From the NCBI GenBank assembly GCA_026901365.1, contig QLOH01000299.1, forward strand, positions 124,001-188,000: DNA of 64,000 nt. The letters run 5' to 3'. Positions 1 to 10,791 of this stretch are shown here, in pieces (position 1 is the stretch's first letter; the number at the start of each line of letters is the position of its first letter). The translations under genes and the position numbers were made by a program. This stretch comes from Sesbania bispinosa. Lineage: Eukaryota; Streptophyta; Magnoliopsida; Fabales; Fabaceae. Under the pieces are notes generated by a model, which had not been told where the DNA came from, did not search any database, and worked only from the letters and a program-made list of their open reading frames with translations.

Positions 1-149
1 AAGCAAAATGCTGCCAAATTCTTTGTAGAATTATACTATGATGTTCTTTGTACAAAAACTTTCATATACTGTGTCTTACACAGTATACTTGTACATTTCA
101 TTGAATAAGAACTCTGCTGAAGTTCAAGTTCAATCTTTTCTTCGTAAAC
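1..149 (+). mobile_element. left part of a SIRE-like copia LTR split by the Tat element
   Basis: This is the flank immediately left of the Tat insertion. Removing the Tat element and one TAAAC copy joins it to position 29418, which continues as a SIRE/Maximus-type LTR tail. It therefore probably belongs to that LTR, whose start lies before the window. No coding sequence is seen. The assignment is inferred from the right-hand half. Confidence 0.55.
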
Positions 150-604
150 TGTTTGTGGTGATAAAAGTTAATCTCCAAAGAATCACTTTTAATCACTTTT
201 GATTCTAAGATCAATCTGGGGGACTAGAATCTGGTCCTCTTATGGGATTCTTTTTAAAAGTAGGTTTACAGTGTTCAAAATATAAAGATTTGAAGTACTA
301 GTATTGGTTTCAAGATATTGTATCAAATAATGAAAATTGTAACATAAATCAGAAAAGTAAAAGAAATGTATGAAGATAAATAAAAAGAAACAAAAGAAAT
401 GTTGTAAATGAGAAACAAAAGATCAAAGTAAGAAAAAAAAGAAATGAAGAACAATGTAAAAACAATTGTATTGAATGAAAGCGAAAGGAATTCACATACT
501 AGCACTCGTTAGAACCAATTTAGTCACTGACAGGATGGACATATAGGTGTTTCAGATTGTTTGTACAAATGATTTTCCAACCCTTATTACATGAAAAATT
601 CACT

Positions 605-612
605 TATTTATA
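605..612 (-). promoter_or_regulatory. sense TATA box of the 3' Tat LTR
   Basis: The minus strand reads TATAAATA. The same box is conserved in the other LTR at 27970-27977, where it is correctly placed to start the genomic RNA about 430 bp before the PBS. This is a sequence-only call. Confidence 0.6.
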
Positions 613-1194
613 GTTTTTCATCCTAACGGCTAACTAATGTACATGTGACAGATCAACAATCTTCATGTGTTGGCAGCCTGCATGAATGCCACATCTTCTG
701 CTAACCAGAAACCACTTTCTCTTCTTTGAACTTTTACAAATGCTCCACTAAAATGTTGACATCTGTCTTAACCAATAGACTTTAGCAACTGCCACTGATT
801 GTTTTTCTTGACTTTCTGTTTGCTCGAACAGATTCCTTCCTTGTATAAATATCTTCTAAGTCTTCATTAATCTTGTTTTCAACTTGTCTCACTTGTAAAA
901 TCGAAAATTGTTTTCGATTTCTCGAACTCTCTGCCTTTCAATCTTCTTACTTGTTGTAATCGAATATACCTTCTAAATTTCTCTCACACTTAACTTTTTT
1001 CTATTGGTGACTCACTAAATAGTTCTTGATTTTGAAGCTTGACCATTCCTATTCGTGTGCCACTTTTCAGTCTCTATCTGGTTGATTTGAAGGTTTCTTT
1101 TACCACCGTCCACCGTCCATTCAGCCTCATTATGAAGGCTTCTCTAATTGGTCATTAAATAGGTTTACCAATTAATGTTCCTCTCTTAAACTCC

Positions 1195-1202
1195 TATAAA
1201 TA
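1195..1202 (+). promoter_or_regulatory. antisense TATA box in the 3' Tat LTR
   Basis: The plus strand has TATAAATA, followed by a CT-rich leader and an ATG at 1273. It is conserved in the other LTR (28559-28566). It faces into the element, toward the antisense gene at 12268. With the nested block removed it would lie about 1.25 kb upstream of that gene. Promoter activity is inferred. Confidence 0.5.
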
Positions 1203-1272
1203 AGAGTTCATTTGGAAGTTTCCTTCATCCCTTCTTACTCTTCCTCTTCTTCTCTTCTAATTCCTCCAAAAT

Positions 1273-1386
1273 ATGGAGAAGTTTATTTCTTTGGCTACTA
1301 TGTTCAACCCAATCTTAAATGATTTCATTTTGGACAAGGTTGACAAAGTAACCAAAGCTATAGGCTTTTTCAACCCTTCTTTTTGA
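1273..1386 (+). CDS. small antisense ORF inside the Tat 3' LTR (37 aa)
   Basis: The ORF begins MEKFISLATM and ends GFFNPSF before TGA. It is preceded at 78 bp by a TATA box and a pyrimidine-rich leader typical of plant 5' UTRs. The other LTR carries an equally long copy (28637-28750) with a few amino-acid changes and no frame break. Downstream, 1541-1628 has a second reading segment (AQSKLVEEKEEE...) whose copy in the other LTR shows mostly silent or conservative differences. The first ORF may therefore be one exon of a longer antisense mini-gene that ends near the AATAAA at about 1710. I recognise no family. It could also be chance coding within an LTR. Confidence 0.35.
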   Translation: MEKFISLATMFNPILNDFILDKVDKVTKAIGFFNPSF

Positions 1387-2052
1387 AGGTTTTCCTTTAG
1401 GTTGAACGTAGTAGCCAAATATTGATTCATTCAGCAATGAATGAATCTGTTCACTCCTTCCCCACGTAAATCTTTAATTACACCCCAAGCACCAGGATGA
1501 TTCAAACAAGTTAACAAAATATATTTACCCTGGTGGCTCAATCAAAGCTTGTGGAGGAGAAGGAGGAAGAAGATGTCCGACAGGCAGGAGTCAAGTACAT
1601 CCTGCAATTTAGGATAGTTTCTTTTCTAATATTTTAGAAGACATAGGATAGTTTCTTTTCTAATACGTACTTTCAATGTATTTGAACTCTATGTAATTTG
1701 AATTTTGCTTATGAATAAATAAAAGAACTACCCTTTTCCTTCTGCATACTTGAAGTCATTTTTTAACTTCAAATTTACACTGTACTCCTCTTTCGAGTTT
1801 ATTGAGTTTCTGCTTGTATCATATTAACTTGATCAAGGACTCTTAATCATTCGAGTTCATCAATAAATTCGAATTTCGAACTTCTATTCCTTTCTGTGAA
1901 CTTGAGAATATTGACTTCCTTAAGACTTAGTTCATCTTTTAACCTCTTTTAAAAGAAAACATCTTCTAATAAATCGAAAATTGATTGTTTTGACTTTGTA
2001 AAAGACTTATAACTTTGTAAAATTCGAAGGACTTCAAATTTGAATACCAACA

Positions 2053-2070
2053 TATGCCCCTCCAAAAATA
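2053..2070 (-). other. polypurine tract of the Tat element
   Basis: The minus strand reads TTTTTGGAGGGGCATA directly before the LTR start TGTTGG. This is the expected plus-strand primer site next to the 3' LTR. Confidence 0.8.
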
Positions 2071-2329
2071 TTCTCTTTCAAGAATTAATTTTTTGTTTGA
2101 AGAAAGAGATATTTTTGGAACAAACCTTTGGTATTCCTTGTAACAGTTATTCAAAAAGAAGAGGGAAAATCTGAATATCTTTTTAGATAACTTTTCACCT
2201 TCTTAATTTAAATTCATATTTTCAGTTAATTTCTAAAGGTAACTGACAACCCCAGATTTTTAGGCCATTTACTCACGTTCCAAAAACGTGTAATTATGAT
2301 CATCTTTTCAACTCCCACTTAATCATTTT
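2071..2329. other. Tat 3' non-coding region left of the nested block
   Basis: Unique Tat sequence between the PPT and the nested insertion. It contains a small inverted repeat, CACGTTCCAAAAACGTG, at about 2273-2290. It continues at 12149: ATTTT at 2325-2329 and again at 12149-12153 fits a target duplication of the inserted LTR, though one end of that LTR is missing. No gene is seen. Confidence 0.6.
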
Positions 2330-2332
2330 TTA

Positions 2333-2565
2333 CTTCGTCGTACACCCTACATTTATTCACTAGCTCGTGAAATCGCGCAATTCCCAGGTAGTTGAACACT
2401 TGATTGATCTCTGGACGAAGACCGCTGACAAACTTTACGCACTTTGATTCTTCCTTAACAGCTCCTTCATAAGTAGGACAGAATCGTACTAGTGCTTCAA
2501 ACTTGGAGACGTAGTCTGCCACGGTGCCATCCCCTTGCATTAACTCAAGAAACTCGATCTGTTTC
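2333..2565 (-). pseudogene. gag fragment of the Tekay-like element, fused to a truncated LTR
   Basis: This encodes the capsid segment KQIEFLELMQGDGTVADYVS and onward to VNKCRVYDE, the C-terminal half of a Retrotrans_gag domain. It is nearly identical to 7473-7705. Its upstream end joins LTR sequence at about 2563-2567 over a shared TTC, so the PBS, the leader and the last ~90 bp of the LTR are missing. It is a deletion remnant and cannot be functional. Confidence 0.85.
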
Positions 2566-3130
2566 ACCTATCTCATCATCCAAAACGTTATTTATTCCAA
2601 AAGTAAAATCATGTAAGATAGAAATAGCAGCCCACGGTTTTCAAAATACTTAAGCAGCGGAAACACAGGTATTAACCTCAAAATATCCTACTAGCCATGT
2701 AAGGCACTTAAAACAGTTTACAAATCTCTTCCTAACTGGAACCATAAGGTAAAAACCCCAAAATAATATGCCCTGATGTCACATGTATCAGAGCGACTCT
2801 CCCTTCAATCAATACTCGACACCGGTTGTGTCATCATCATCACCTGTAAAATTAACCACAGTGTAACGGTGAGGAAAAGAATACAACTCATACATACACA
2901 TAGGAGGCTACCCTATCCTCACCCACATATAATCCTCATTACCATCAAGTAATCACATACTCATTTCATCTTACATCTTTATTATCAGACAATCTTATCC
3001 CATCATAAATGCATGAATCACACTTCATAAGTCATCAATCTCATTCTCAATATGTAATAGTCATCTCAACAATAAATCTCATAACATCATAATGTAATTC
3101 TACATCCTCATCACATTCAATGCACGTTCA

Positions 3131-3418
3131 ACAATCATCATGCACATCATCAACATCATCATAATCATCATAATCATCATAGTCATGATAATCATCATAA
3201 TTATCATAATCATCATAATCATCATCCCAAGGATCATGACTTGGAACTCCGCACAATGGGCGTTCCTCATCAATCTCCCTAGTTGTCACCAATGATGGAT
3301 CCTATCATGCATACCGAAACATCATCAACATCATCATAATCATCATAATCATCATATTATCATAATCATCATAATCATCATAGTCATCATAATCATCATA
3401 ATCATCATAATCATCATC
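3131..3418. repeat. ATCATA/ATC microsatellite blocks in LTR 1
   Basis: Two runs built from ATCATCATAATCATCAT units are separated by a unique segment that is itself duplicated. LTR 2 has one run (8891-9044). Replication slippage or local duplication since the LTRs were identical explains the difference. Confidence 0.9.
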
Positions 3419-3536
3419 CCAAGGATCATGACTTGGAACTCCTCACAATGGGCGTTCCTCATTAATCTCCCTAGTTGTCACCAATGATGGATCCCATCAT
3501 GGTCTCTGCAACCCCCTCTAATGGGTCCGCGCAGTT

Positions 3537-3914
3537 CACCTCCCTGAGTTGCACGTCACCCCTCTCTAGGCTTGTGTATCTCGAGTACGACACCTCCCTG
3601 AGCTGCACTCCACCCCTCACTGGGCTTATGCATCTCAAGTACAATCACCTCCCTGAGCTACACTCCCCTCTCACTAGGCTTGTGCATCCCAAGTACAATC
3701 ACCTCCCTGAGTTACACTCGCCTCTCACTAGGCTTGTGCACTCCAAGTACAATAACCTCTCTGAGTTACACTCGCCTCTCACTAGGCTTGTGCACCTCAA
3801 GTACAATCACCTCCCTGAGTTACACTCGTCTCTCACTAGGCTTGTGCACCTCAAGTACAATCACCTCCCTGAGTTACACTCGCCTCTCACTAGGCTTGTG
3901 CACCTCAAGTACAT
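3537..3914 (+). repeat. 54-bp tandem repeat, seven copies
   Basis: The unit begins CACCTCCCTGAG and ends CTCAAGTACAAT, with a period of exactly 54 bp (18 codons). This creates long artificial open frames. Copies diverge mainly in the first two units. The same array is in LTR 2 (9167-9540). Confidence 0.92.
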
Positions 3915-4214
3915 CATCATATATGCTCACGCATCGTCAACATCATAAGATCAATTACATCATCATCATCATCATCATCATTATTATCATCATACCATCA
4001 TCATTAATCATCCTCATCATAAATCATCATGAACATCATTATTCATCATCATCATAAAACATCATAAGCATCGTTAATCATCAACAATCACCCCCCAAAA
4101 GGTTATACTCAACATCATCATCATCATAAACATCCATTCATCAAAGGTATAATCATATCATCAAAGTCACACGAAAATCAAGTATAACAATCATCATCAA
4201 ACACTAGGATCTCA

Positions 4215-4490
4215 AAATCCACACTGGTAATCGATTAGCAACCTCCAGTAATTGATTACCTGCATGCAAAGCCTCTGGTAATCGATTACAATCCCTCTGT
4301 AATTGATTACCTGCAAGCAAACACACTGGTAATCGATTATAGCATCCCTGTAATCGATTACCTGAAAGCAATCTCTCTGGTAATCGATTACAACATTCCT
4401 GTAATCGATTACCTGCGAACAAACAGCCCTCCCAGGCTGCCAAGAAACCCTGGTAATCGATTACAGACCTCTGTAATCAATTACCCGCGA
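4215..4490. repeat. array of palindromic ATCGATTAC-type words in LTR 1
   Basis: About ten copies of TGGTAATCGATTAC or TGTAATCGATTAC alternate at roughly 25-35 bp with spacers such as CTGCAAGCAAA. LTR 2 has about eight (9843-10035). The core GTAATCGATTAC is a perfect palindrome. The role is unknown; this word is abundant in some legume LTRs. Confidence 0.9.
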
Positions 4491-5204
4491 CGCAGATCGC
4501 AGTTCTCACGATTTTTATCACCTCTTAACCTCTCTATTCAATCTCTAATCGATCCTCTTTGTTAAACAATCATTCATATGCGTTTATATCATCAAAACTC
4601 AGTAAAAACACCAATCGTTTCACAGATTATATAGTTAATCCATCAAAACCCCAAATCATTAAACCCATAATTACCCCTTTTCATTATTCTCAATATCCTC
4701 TTCAATTTTACCCCAGAATTCATCAAGATTCATCAAATCAATCATCAATCAACAGTTTTCATCATCCATTCTCAATATAACATATATTAATACGAATTTA
4801 AATTCTTAAGTTACTACCCAAGCACCCCCACATGCATATACAAGCAGCACCTTTTCCCCCACCGTACCTTGAATTGAAGATCAAACAGCAAGGAAGATTC
4901 TGACTTGGTTCTTGATGATTACTCTGCAGCAACCTCCTCTTGAGACTTGGTTTCTCCCCTCCTTAGCGTTTCGCTCTCTGATGATTTGACGAATTAGGAT
5001 TAGGGTGAACTGATAACCCCTCCTTACTAAAATGCCTATATGGGCTTGGGCCCATCCTTAACCCCCTTATCTTCTTTTTAAATTTGAACTAGCTTTATGG
5101 ATAAAACTACTCATAATATTAATTATATTATTCATTTATTTATTTCCTCTACTTTATTAATTTAATTTAATTTTATTTTACTTAATAAAATTCAGGATGT
5201 TACA

Positions 5205-5220
5205 ACTCTCCCCTCCTAAA
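5205..5220 (-). other. polypurine tract of the Tekay-like element
   Basis: The minus strand reads TTTTAGGAGGGGAGAGT directly before the LTR start TGTAACATCC. This is the primer site for plus-strand DNA. Confidence 0.85.
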
Positions 5221-7366
5221 AGAAAATTTGTCCTTGAATTTTACCTGCAGCGAATAACTCTGGATAGGACTCCTTCATCTTCTCTTCAAGTTCCCAAGTA
5301 GCACTCTCAGGTGTAGGTCCTCCCCATATTACCTTAACTAAAGGAATTTCTTTACCTCGAAGTTGTTTCACCCTCCGATCCTCAACTCTCACCGACATGG
5401 TTTCCACTGTCAGGTTCTCCTTTATCTCAAGGTGATCCGACTCAATCACATGCGAAGGATCATGAATGTATTTCCGGAGTTGAGAAACATGGAAAACATT
5501 ATGAAGGTTTGACAAGTGTGGAGGTAAAGCAATCTGATAGGCAACATTGCCAACTCTTTTGAGAATTTGGTAAGGACCAATGAATCGAGGTGTAAGCTTT
5601 CTAGATTTTAATGCCCTACCAACCCCAATCCATGGAGTGACTTTCAGGAATACATGGTCCCCTTCTTTGAATTCTAACTCCTTCCTCCTCTTATCAGCAT
5701 AGCTCTTCTGCCTACTCTGAGCTGTCCTCATCCTCTCCTGAATTACCCTAACCTTATAAGTGGTTTGTTGCATTATCTCCGGTCCTAAAGCAAGGCCCTC
5801 TCCCGGCTCACACCAACACAAGGGTGTTCTACACAGCCTACCATACAATGCCTCATAAGGCGCCATACATATGCTAGAGTGAAAACTATTATTATAAGTA
5901 AACTCTATCAAAGGTAAGAAGCTATCCCAACTACCCCCTTGGTCTAACACGCAAGCTCTAAGCAAATCCTCTAAGGATTGAATGGTTCTCTCGGTTTGAC
6001 CATCAATTTGAGGGTGATAAGCTGAACTAAGCCTAAGTTGGGTCCCCAAGGCCTGCTGCAAACTCTCCCAAAATCTAGAAGTAAACCTGGGATCTCTATC
6101 TGAAACTATACTAGATGGTATGCCATGCAACCTCACAATCTCACTGATGTAAATCTGAGCTAGTTTCTCTAAGGAGTACTTAGTATTAATGGGAAGAAAA
6201 TGCGCACTCTTAGTTAACCTATCCACAATGACCCAAATAGAGTCATGCCCCCTTACAGTCTTAGGCAAAGCAACTACAAAGTCCATGGAAATGCTATCCC
6301 ACTTCCACTCAAGTATACTTAAAGGTTGAAGCAATCTTGAAGGCTTTTGATGTTCTACCTTAGACTTTTGGCACACTAAACAAGGACTCACAAACTTTTC
6401 TACGTCTCTCTTCATCCTAGGCCACCAAAACACTTTCTTCAAGTCTTGATACATCTTAGTCGATCCTGGGTGAAAACTAAGCTTACTCCCATGCCCCTCT
6501 TCAAGCACTAAACGCTTAATGGTAGGTTCACTAGGCACACACACCCGGTCGCCAAACCTCACTACCCCATCAGTAGCTATCACAAACTCTCCACCATTAC
6601 CTCCTTCTATAGCTTCCCTCCTAAGCACCAAAAACGGATCCTCCAATTGAGCTTTACTAATATCCTTTAACAGATCATTGCTTACTTTAATCATCCCTAA
6701 CCTCACACTATCAGAAGTCACCTCCCAAGCTAAACTCAAATCCCTAAACTGAGTCAAAAGATCCATTTCCTTAATCATCAGGGAACTAACATGAATGGAT
6801 TTCCTACTTAAAGCATCAACCACTACATTAGCCTTTCCGGGATGGTAACTAAACTCAAAATCATAGTCCTTAAGAAACTCTAACCACCTTCTCTGCCTCA
6901 TGTTCAGCTCTTTCTGATCAAACAAGTATCTAAGGCTCTTATGGTCACTAAAAACCTCAAATCTGGAACCATACAAGTAATGCCTCCATATCTTCAATAC
7001 AAACACTACAGCCGCTAACTCCAAGTCATGGGTAAGGTAGTTTCTCTCATGGGTTTTCAATTGCCTAGAAGCATATGCTACTACTTTACCCTCTTGCATT
7101 AAAACTCCACCTAAACCCATCTTTGAAGCATCGCAGTACACTACAAAGGATTTGCTAAGATCGGGCAACACTAACACTGGTGCACTAGTCAACTTTTCCT
7201 TAAGGGTTTAGAAGCTAGACTCGCACTTACTATTCCACACGAAGGCAACTCCCTTCCTAGTCAACTCAGTCAAAGGCAAAGCTAACTTAGAAAACCCCTC
7301 TATGAATCTCCTATAGTACCCAGCCAACCCAAGGAAACTTCTAATTTCGCTCACTGACTTAGAAGC
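5216..7366 (-). pseudogene. Tekay-like pol: end of RT, RNase H, integrase, chromodomain
   Basis: The minus-strand frame is open for 658 codons from 7192. A short RT tail (SEIRSFLGLAGYYRRFIEGF) lies upstream, separated by one stop near 7208. RNase H follows (CDASKMGLGGVLMQ, ASRQLKTHERNY, VFSDHKSLRYLFDQ). The integrase has its zinc domain (HPGSTKMYQDLKK...CLVCQKSK) and a D-D-E core (SMDFVVALP, VSDRDPRFTSRFW, GQTERTIQSLED). The C-terminal stretch LVKVIWGGPTPESATWELEE resembles a degenerate chromodomain. Integrase inserts the cDNA, and a chromodomain can guide it to heterochromatin. Protease and the catalytic RT motifs are absent because a deletion joins RT to gag at about 7366, so the element is defective although this part reads through. 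Confidence 0.9.
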
Positions 7367-8090
7367 CTCCCATCTCGACGAGAATACGGCTCACCCTTGC
7401 AAGCAGATTCAGACTTGTTCTGGTTCTTGATAGGTCCTCCACTCTTATAATGCGTAGCTCTAGCCCAGTTGTCTTCGTTGTACACCCTACGTTTATTCAC
7501 TAGCTCATGAAATCGCGCAATTCCCTGGTAGTTGAACACTTGCTTGATCTATGGACGAAGACCGCTGATAAACTTTACGCACTTTGATTCTTCCTTAACA
7601 GCTCCCTCATAAGTAGGACAAAATCGTACTAGTGCTTCAAACTTGGACACTCTGCCACGGTGCCATCCCCTTGCTTTAACTCAAGAAACTCGATCTGTTT
7701 CTTGCTGCGAACATCATGGGGAAAGTATTTCTCCAGGAATAACCTCTTGAAGTTATCCCAACTCAACGCGGTGCCGTCATCGATCATCCTCTGATAAGTG
7801 CTCTGCCACCAGAATCTGGCATCCCCTGATAACATGAACGCGGCTAACGTCACCTTTTGTATCATCTGGCAGTCCATCGCTCTAAAGATCTTCTCGATCT
7901 CAAATATCCAGTCAGCAGCACCGTCGGGATCACAACCCCCTTGAAAAGTAGGTGGATGGTTCCTCTGGATCCGAGCAAGCCAATCCACCTCATGATGTTG
8001 GTTTAGGTTGCCAACAGCCTATGCCGTAGCCATTAAGGCGTCGGCAATCGCTCGATCATTCCTACCCCCAGCCGTTACTCTTTTGGTTCA
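7367..8090 (-). pseudogene. Tekay-like gag, frameshifted and 3'-truncated
   Basis: A Retrotrans_gag domain is recognisable: VDWLARIQRNHPPTFQGG, then AADWIFEIEKIFRAMDC, GDARFWWQ and LFLEKYFPHDVRSKKQ. A small deletion near 7650, relative to the copy at 2333-2565, shifts the frame. The C-terminal part continues as VNKRRVYNED before the sequence jumps into RT at about 7366. The zinc knuckle, protease and RT core are gone. It lies just downstream of the PBS at 8219, as expected for gag. Confidence 0.85.
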
Positions 8091-8218
8091 CAAAAAGTAA
8101 AAAAGTCACACAATTAACTAAATAAAGTCAAACAACACAATTCAATCAATCAATCAATCATCATAATAACACCACAGAAGCATAGTAAACTCATATCTCA
8201 AGGCCGGTGAACCGACCT

Positions 8219-8230
8219 GCTCTGATACCA
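8219..8230 (-). other. primer binding site (initiator tRNA-Met type)
   Basis: The minus strand reads TGGTATCAGAGC, complementary to the 3' end of plant initiator tRNA-Met, five bases inside the LTR end at 8236. Confidence 0.92.
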
Positions 8231-8235
8231 ACTAA

Positions 8236-10791
8236 TGTGACACCCCTCTACCCCATATTCTTATACAATTAATAATTCGAAATTATAGGAAAGGTAACGT
8301 CCCACATGGGTAAAAAGGTTCACATATCTCATCGTTCAAAACGTCATTTATTCCAAAAGTAAAATCATGTAAGATAGAAATAGCAGCCCACGGTTTTTAA
8401 AATACTTAAGCAGCGGAAACACAGGTATTAACCTCAAAATATCCTACTAGCCATGTAAGGCACTTAAAACAGTTTACAAATCTCTTCCTAACTGGAACCA
8501 TAAGGTAAAAACCCCAAAATAATATGCCCTGATGTCACATGTATCAGAGTGACTCTCCCTTCAATCAATACTCGACACCAGTTGTGTCATCATCATCACC
8601 TGTAAAATTAACCACAGTGTAACAGTGAGGAAAAGAATACCACTCATACATACACATAGGAGGCTACCCTATCCTCACCCACATATAATCCTCATTACCA
8701 TCAAGTAATCACATACTCATTTCATCTTACATCTTTATTATCAGACAATCTTATCCCATCATAAATGCACGAATCACACTATATAAGTCATCAATCTCAT
8801 TCTCAATATGTAATAGTCATCTCAACAATAAATCTCATAACATCATAATGTAATTCTACATCCTCATCACATTCAACGAATGTTCAACAATCATCATGCA
8901 TACCGAAACATCATCAACATCATCAACATCATCATAATCATCATATCATCATAATCATCATAATCATCATAATCATCACAATCATCATAATCATCATAGT
9001 CATCATAATCATCATAATTATCATAATCATCATAATCATCATCCCAAGGATCATGACTTGGAACTCCGCACAATGGGCGTTCCTCTTCAATCTCCCTAGT
9101 TGTCACCAATGATGGATCCCATCATGGTATCTTCACCCCCCTCCAATGGGTCCACGCAGTTCACCTCCCCGAGTTGCACGTCACCCCTCTCTAGGCTTGT
9201 GCATCTCGAGTACAACACCTCCCTGAGCTGCACTCCACCCCTCATTGGGCTTATGCATCTCAAGTACAATCACCTCCCTGAGCTACACTCGCCTCTCACT
9301 AGGCTTGTGCATCCCAAGTACAATCACCTCCCTGAGTTACACTCGCCTCTCACTAGGCTTGTGCACCCCAAATACAATCACCTCCCTAAGTTACACTCGC
9401 CTCTCACTAGGCTTGTGCACCTCAAGTACAATCACCTCCCTGAGTTACACTCGTCTCTCACTAGGCTTGTGCACCTCAAGTACAATCACCTCCCTGAGTT
9501 ACACTCGCCTCTCACTAGGCTTGTGTACCTCAAGTACAACATCATATATGCTCACGCATCGTCAACATCATAAGATCAATTACATCATCATCATCATTAT
9601 TATCATCATACCATCATCATTAATCATCCTCATCATAAATCATTATGAACATCATTATTCATCATCATCATAAAACATCATAAGCATCGTTAATCATCAT
9701 CAATCACCCCCCATAAGGTTATACACAACAACATCATCATCATAATAAACATCCATTCATCAAAGGTATAATCATATCATCAAAGTCACACCAAAATCAA
9801 GTATAACATTCATCATCAAACACTAGGATCTCAAAATCCACACTGGTAATCGATTACCAACCTCAAGTAATCGATTACCTGCAAGCAAAGCCTCTGGTAA
9901 TCGATTACAATCCCTCTGTAATCGATTACCTGCAAGCAAACACACTAGTAATCGATTACATCATCCCTGTAATCGATTACCTGCAAGCAATCTCTTTGGT
10001 AATCGATTATAGCATTCCTGTAATCGATTACATGTGAACAAACAACCTTCCCAGGATGCCCAGAAACCCTAGTAGGCGACGCAGATCGCAATTCTCACGA
10101 TTTTTATCACCTCTTAACCTCTCTATTCAATCTCTAATCAATCCTCTTTGTTAAACAATCATTCATATGCGTTTATATCAACAAAAATTCAGTAAAACAC
10201 CAATCATTTCATAGATTATACAGTTAATCCATCAAAACCCCAAATCATTAAACCCCTAATTACCTCTTTTCATTATTCTCAATATCCTCTTCAATTTTAC
10301 CCAAGAATTCATCAAGATTCATCAAATCAATCATCAATCAACAATTTTCATCATCCATTCTCAATATAACATATATTAATACGAATTTAAAGTCTTAAGT
10401 TACTACCCAAGCACCTCCACATGCACATAAAGTAGCACCTTCTCCCCCACCGTAACTTGAAGTGAAGATCAAACAACAAGGAAGATTCTAGCTTGGTTCT
10501 TGATGATTACTCTGCAGCAACCTCCTCTTGAGACTTGGTTTCTCCCCTCCTTAGCGTTTCACTCTCTGACGATTTGACGAATTAGGATTAGGGTGAACTG
10601 ATAACCCCTCCTTACTAAAATGCCTATATGGGCTTGGGCCCATCCTCAACCCCTTATCTTCTTTTTAAATTTGAACTAGCTTTATGGATAAAACTACTCA
10701 TAATATTAATTCTATTATTCATTTATTTATTTCCTCTACTTTATTAATTTAATTTAATTTAAGTTTACTTAATAAAATTCAGGATTTTACA
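8236..10791 (-). repeat. Tekay-like LTR 2 (5' LTR in element sense)
   Basis: A 2556-bp LTR from TGTGACACCC to GGATTTTACA in plus orientation. It contains one microsatellite run (8891-9044), the 54-bp array (9167-9540) and the ATCGATTAC array (9843-10035). Open frames within it come from these arrays. Confidence 0.92.

Larger units (their letters stand above)
150..2052 (-). repeat. 3' LTR of the Tat element
   Basis: This 1903-bp LTR matches 27513-29417. In element sense (minus) it starts TGTTGGTATT and ends CACCACAAACA. A sense TATA box (plus-strand TATTTATA, 605-612) marks the likely promoter for gag-pol-type transcripts. An opposing plus-strand TATAAATA lies at 1195-1202 and an AATAAA-type signal near 1710. 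The PPT-like tract adjoins at 2053. Confidence 0.93.
2563..5204 (-). repeat. Tekay-like LTR 1 (truncated at its 3' side)
   Basis: Matches 8318-10791. It ends in plus orientation with GGATGTTACA at 5204, followed by a pyrimidine tract that is the PPT of the minus strand. It contains an ATCATA-type microsatellite (3131-3226 and 3321-3418), a duplicated segment of about 190 bp (3229-3306 repeated at 3419-3496) that is absent from the other LTR, a 54-bp array and an ATCGATTAC array. Confidence 0.9.
2333..10791 (-). mobile_element. Tekay-like chromovirus, tandem/rearranged copy nested in the Tat element
   Basis: In plus order this is a gag fragment (2333-2565), an LTR (2563-5204), PPT, pol, gag, an initiator-Met PBS and a second LTR (8236-10791). 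A gag fragment lying outside the left LTR means the locus was once a tandem (LTR-internal-LTR-internal), as produced by unequal recombination, and was then trimmed. The internal region is only about 3 kb because the protease and most of RT are deleted. The chromodomain-type C-terminus and the TGTAACATCC...GGTGTCACA LTR ends suggest the Tekay/Del group. No matching TSD is found, because the left end is deleted. Confidence 0.82.

Noticed and set aside
3537..3914. regular array resembling a CRISPR
   Set aside because: Units are contiguous 54-mers without unique spacers, in a plant LTR.
3475..4057. long plus-strand open frames with 18-residue periodicity (also 9100-9673)
   Set aside because: They are produced by the 54-bp tandem array, whose period is a multiple of three, inside non-coding LTRs.
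4204..4443. minus frame rich in GNRLQ repeats
   Set aside because: It is a translation of the ATCGATTAC array.
8894..9109. poly-Asp/Tyr frame
   Set aside because: Translation of the ATCATA microsatellite.
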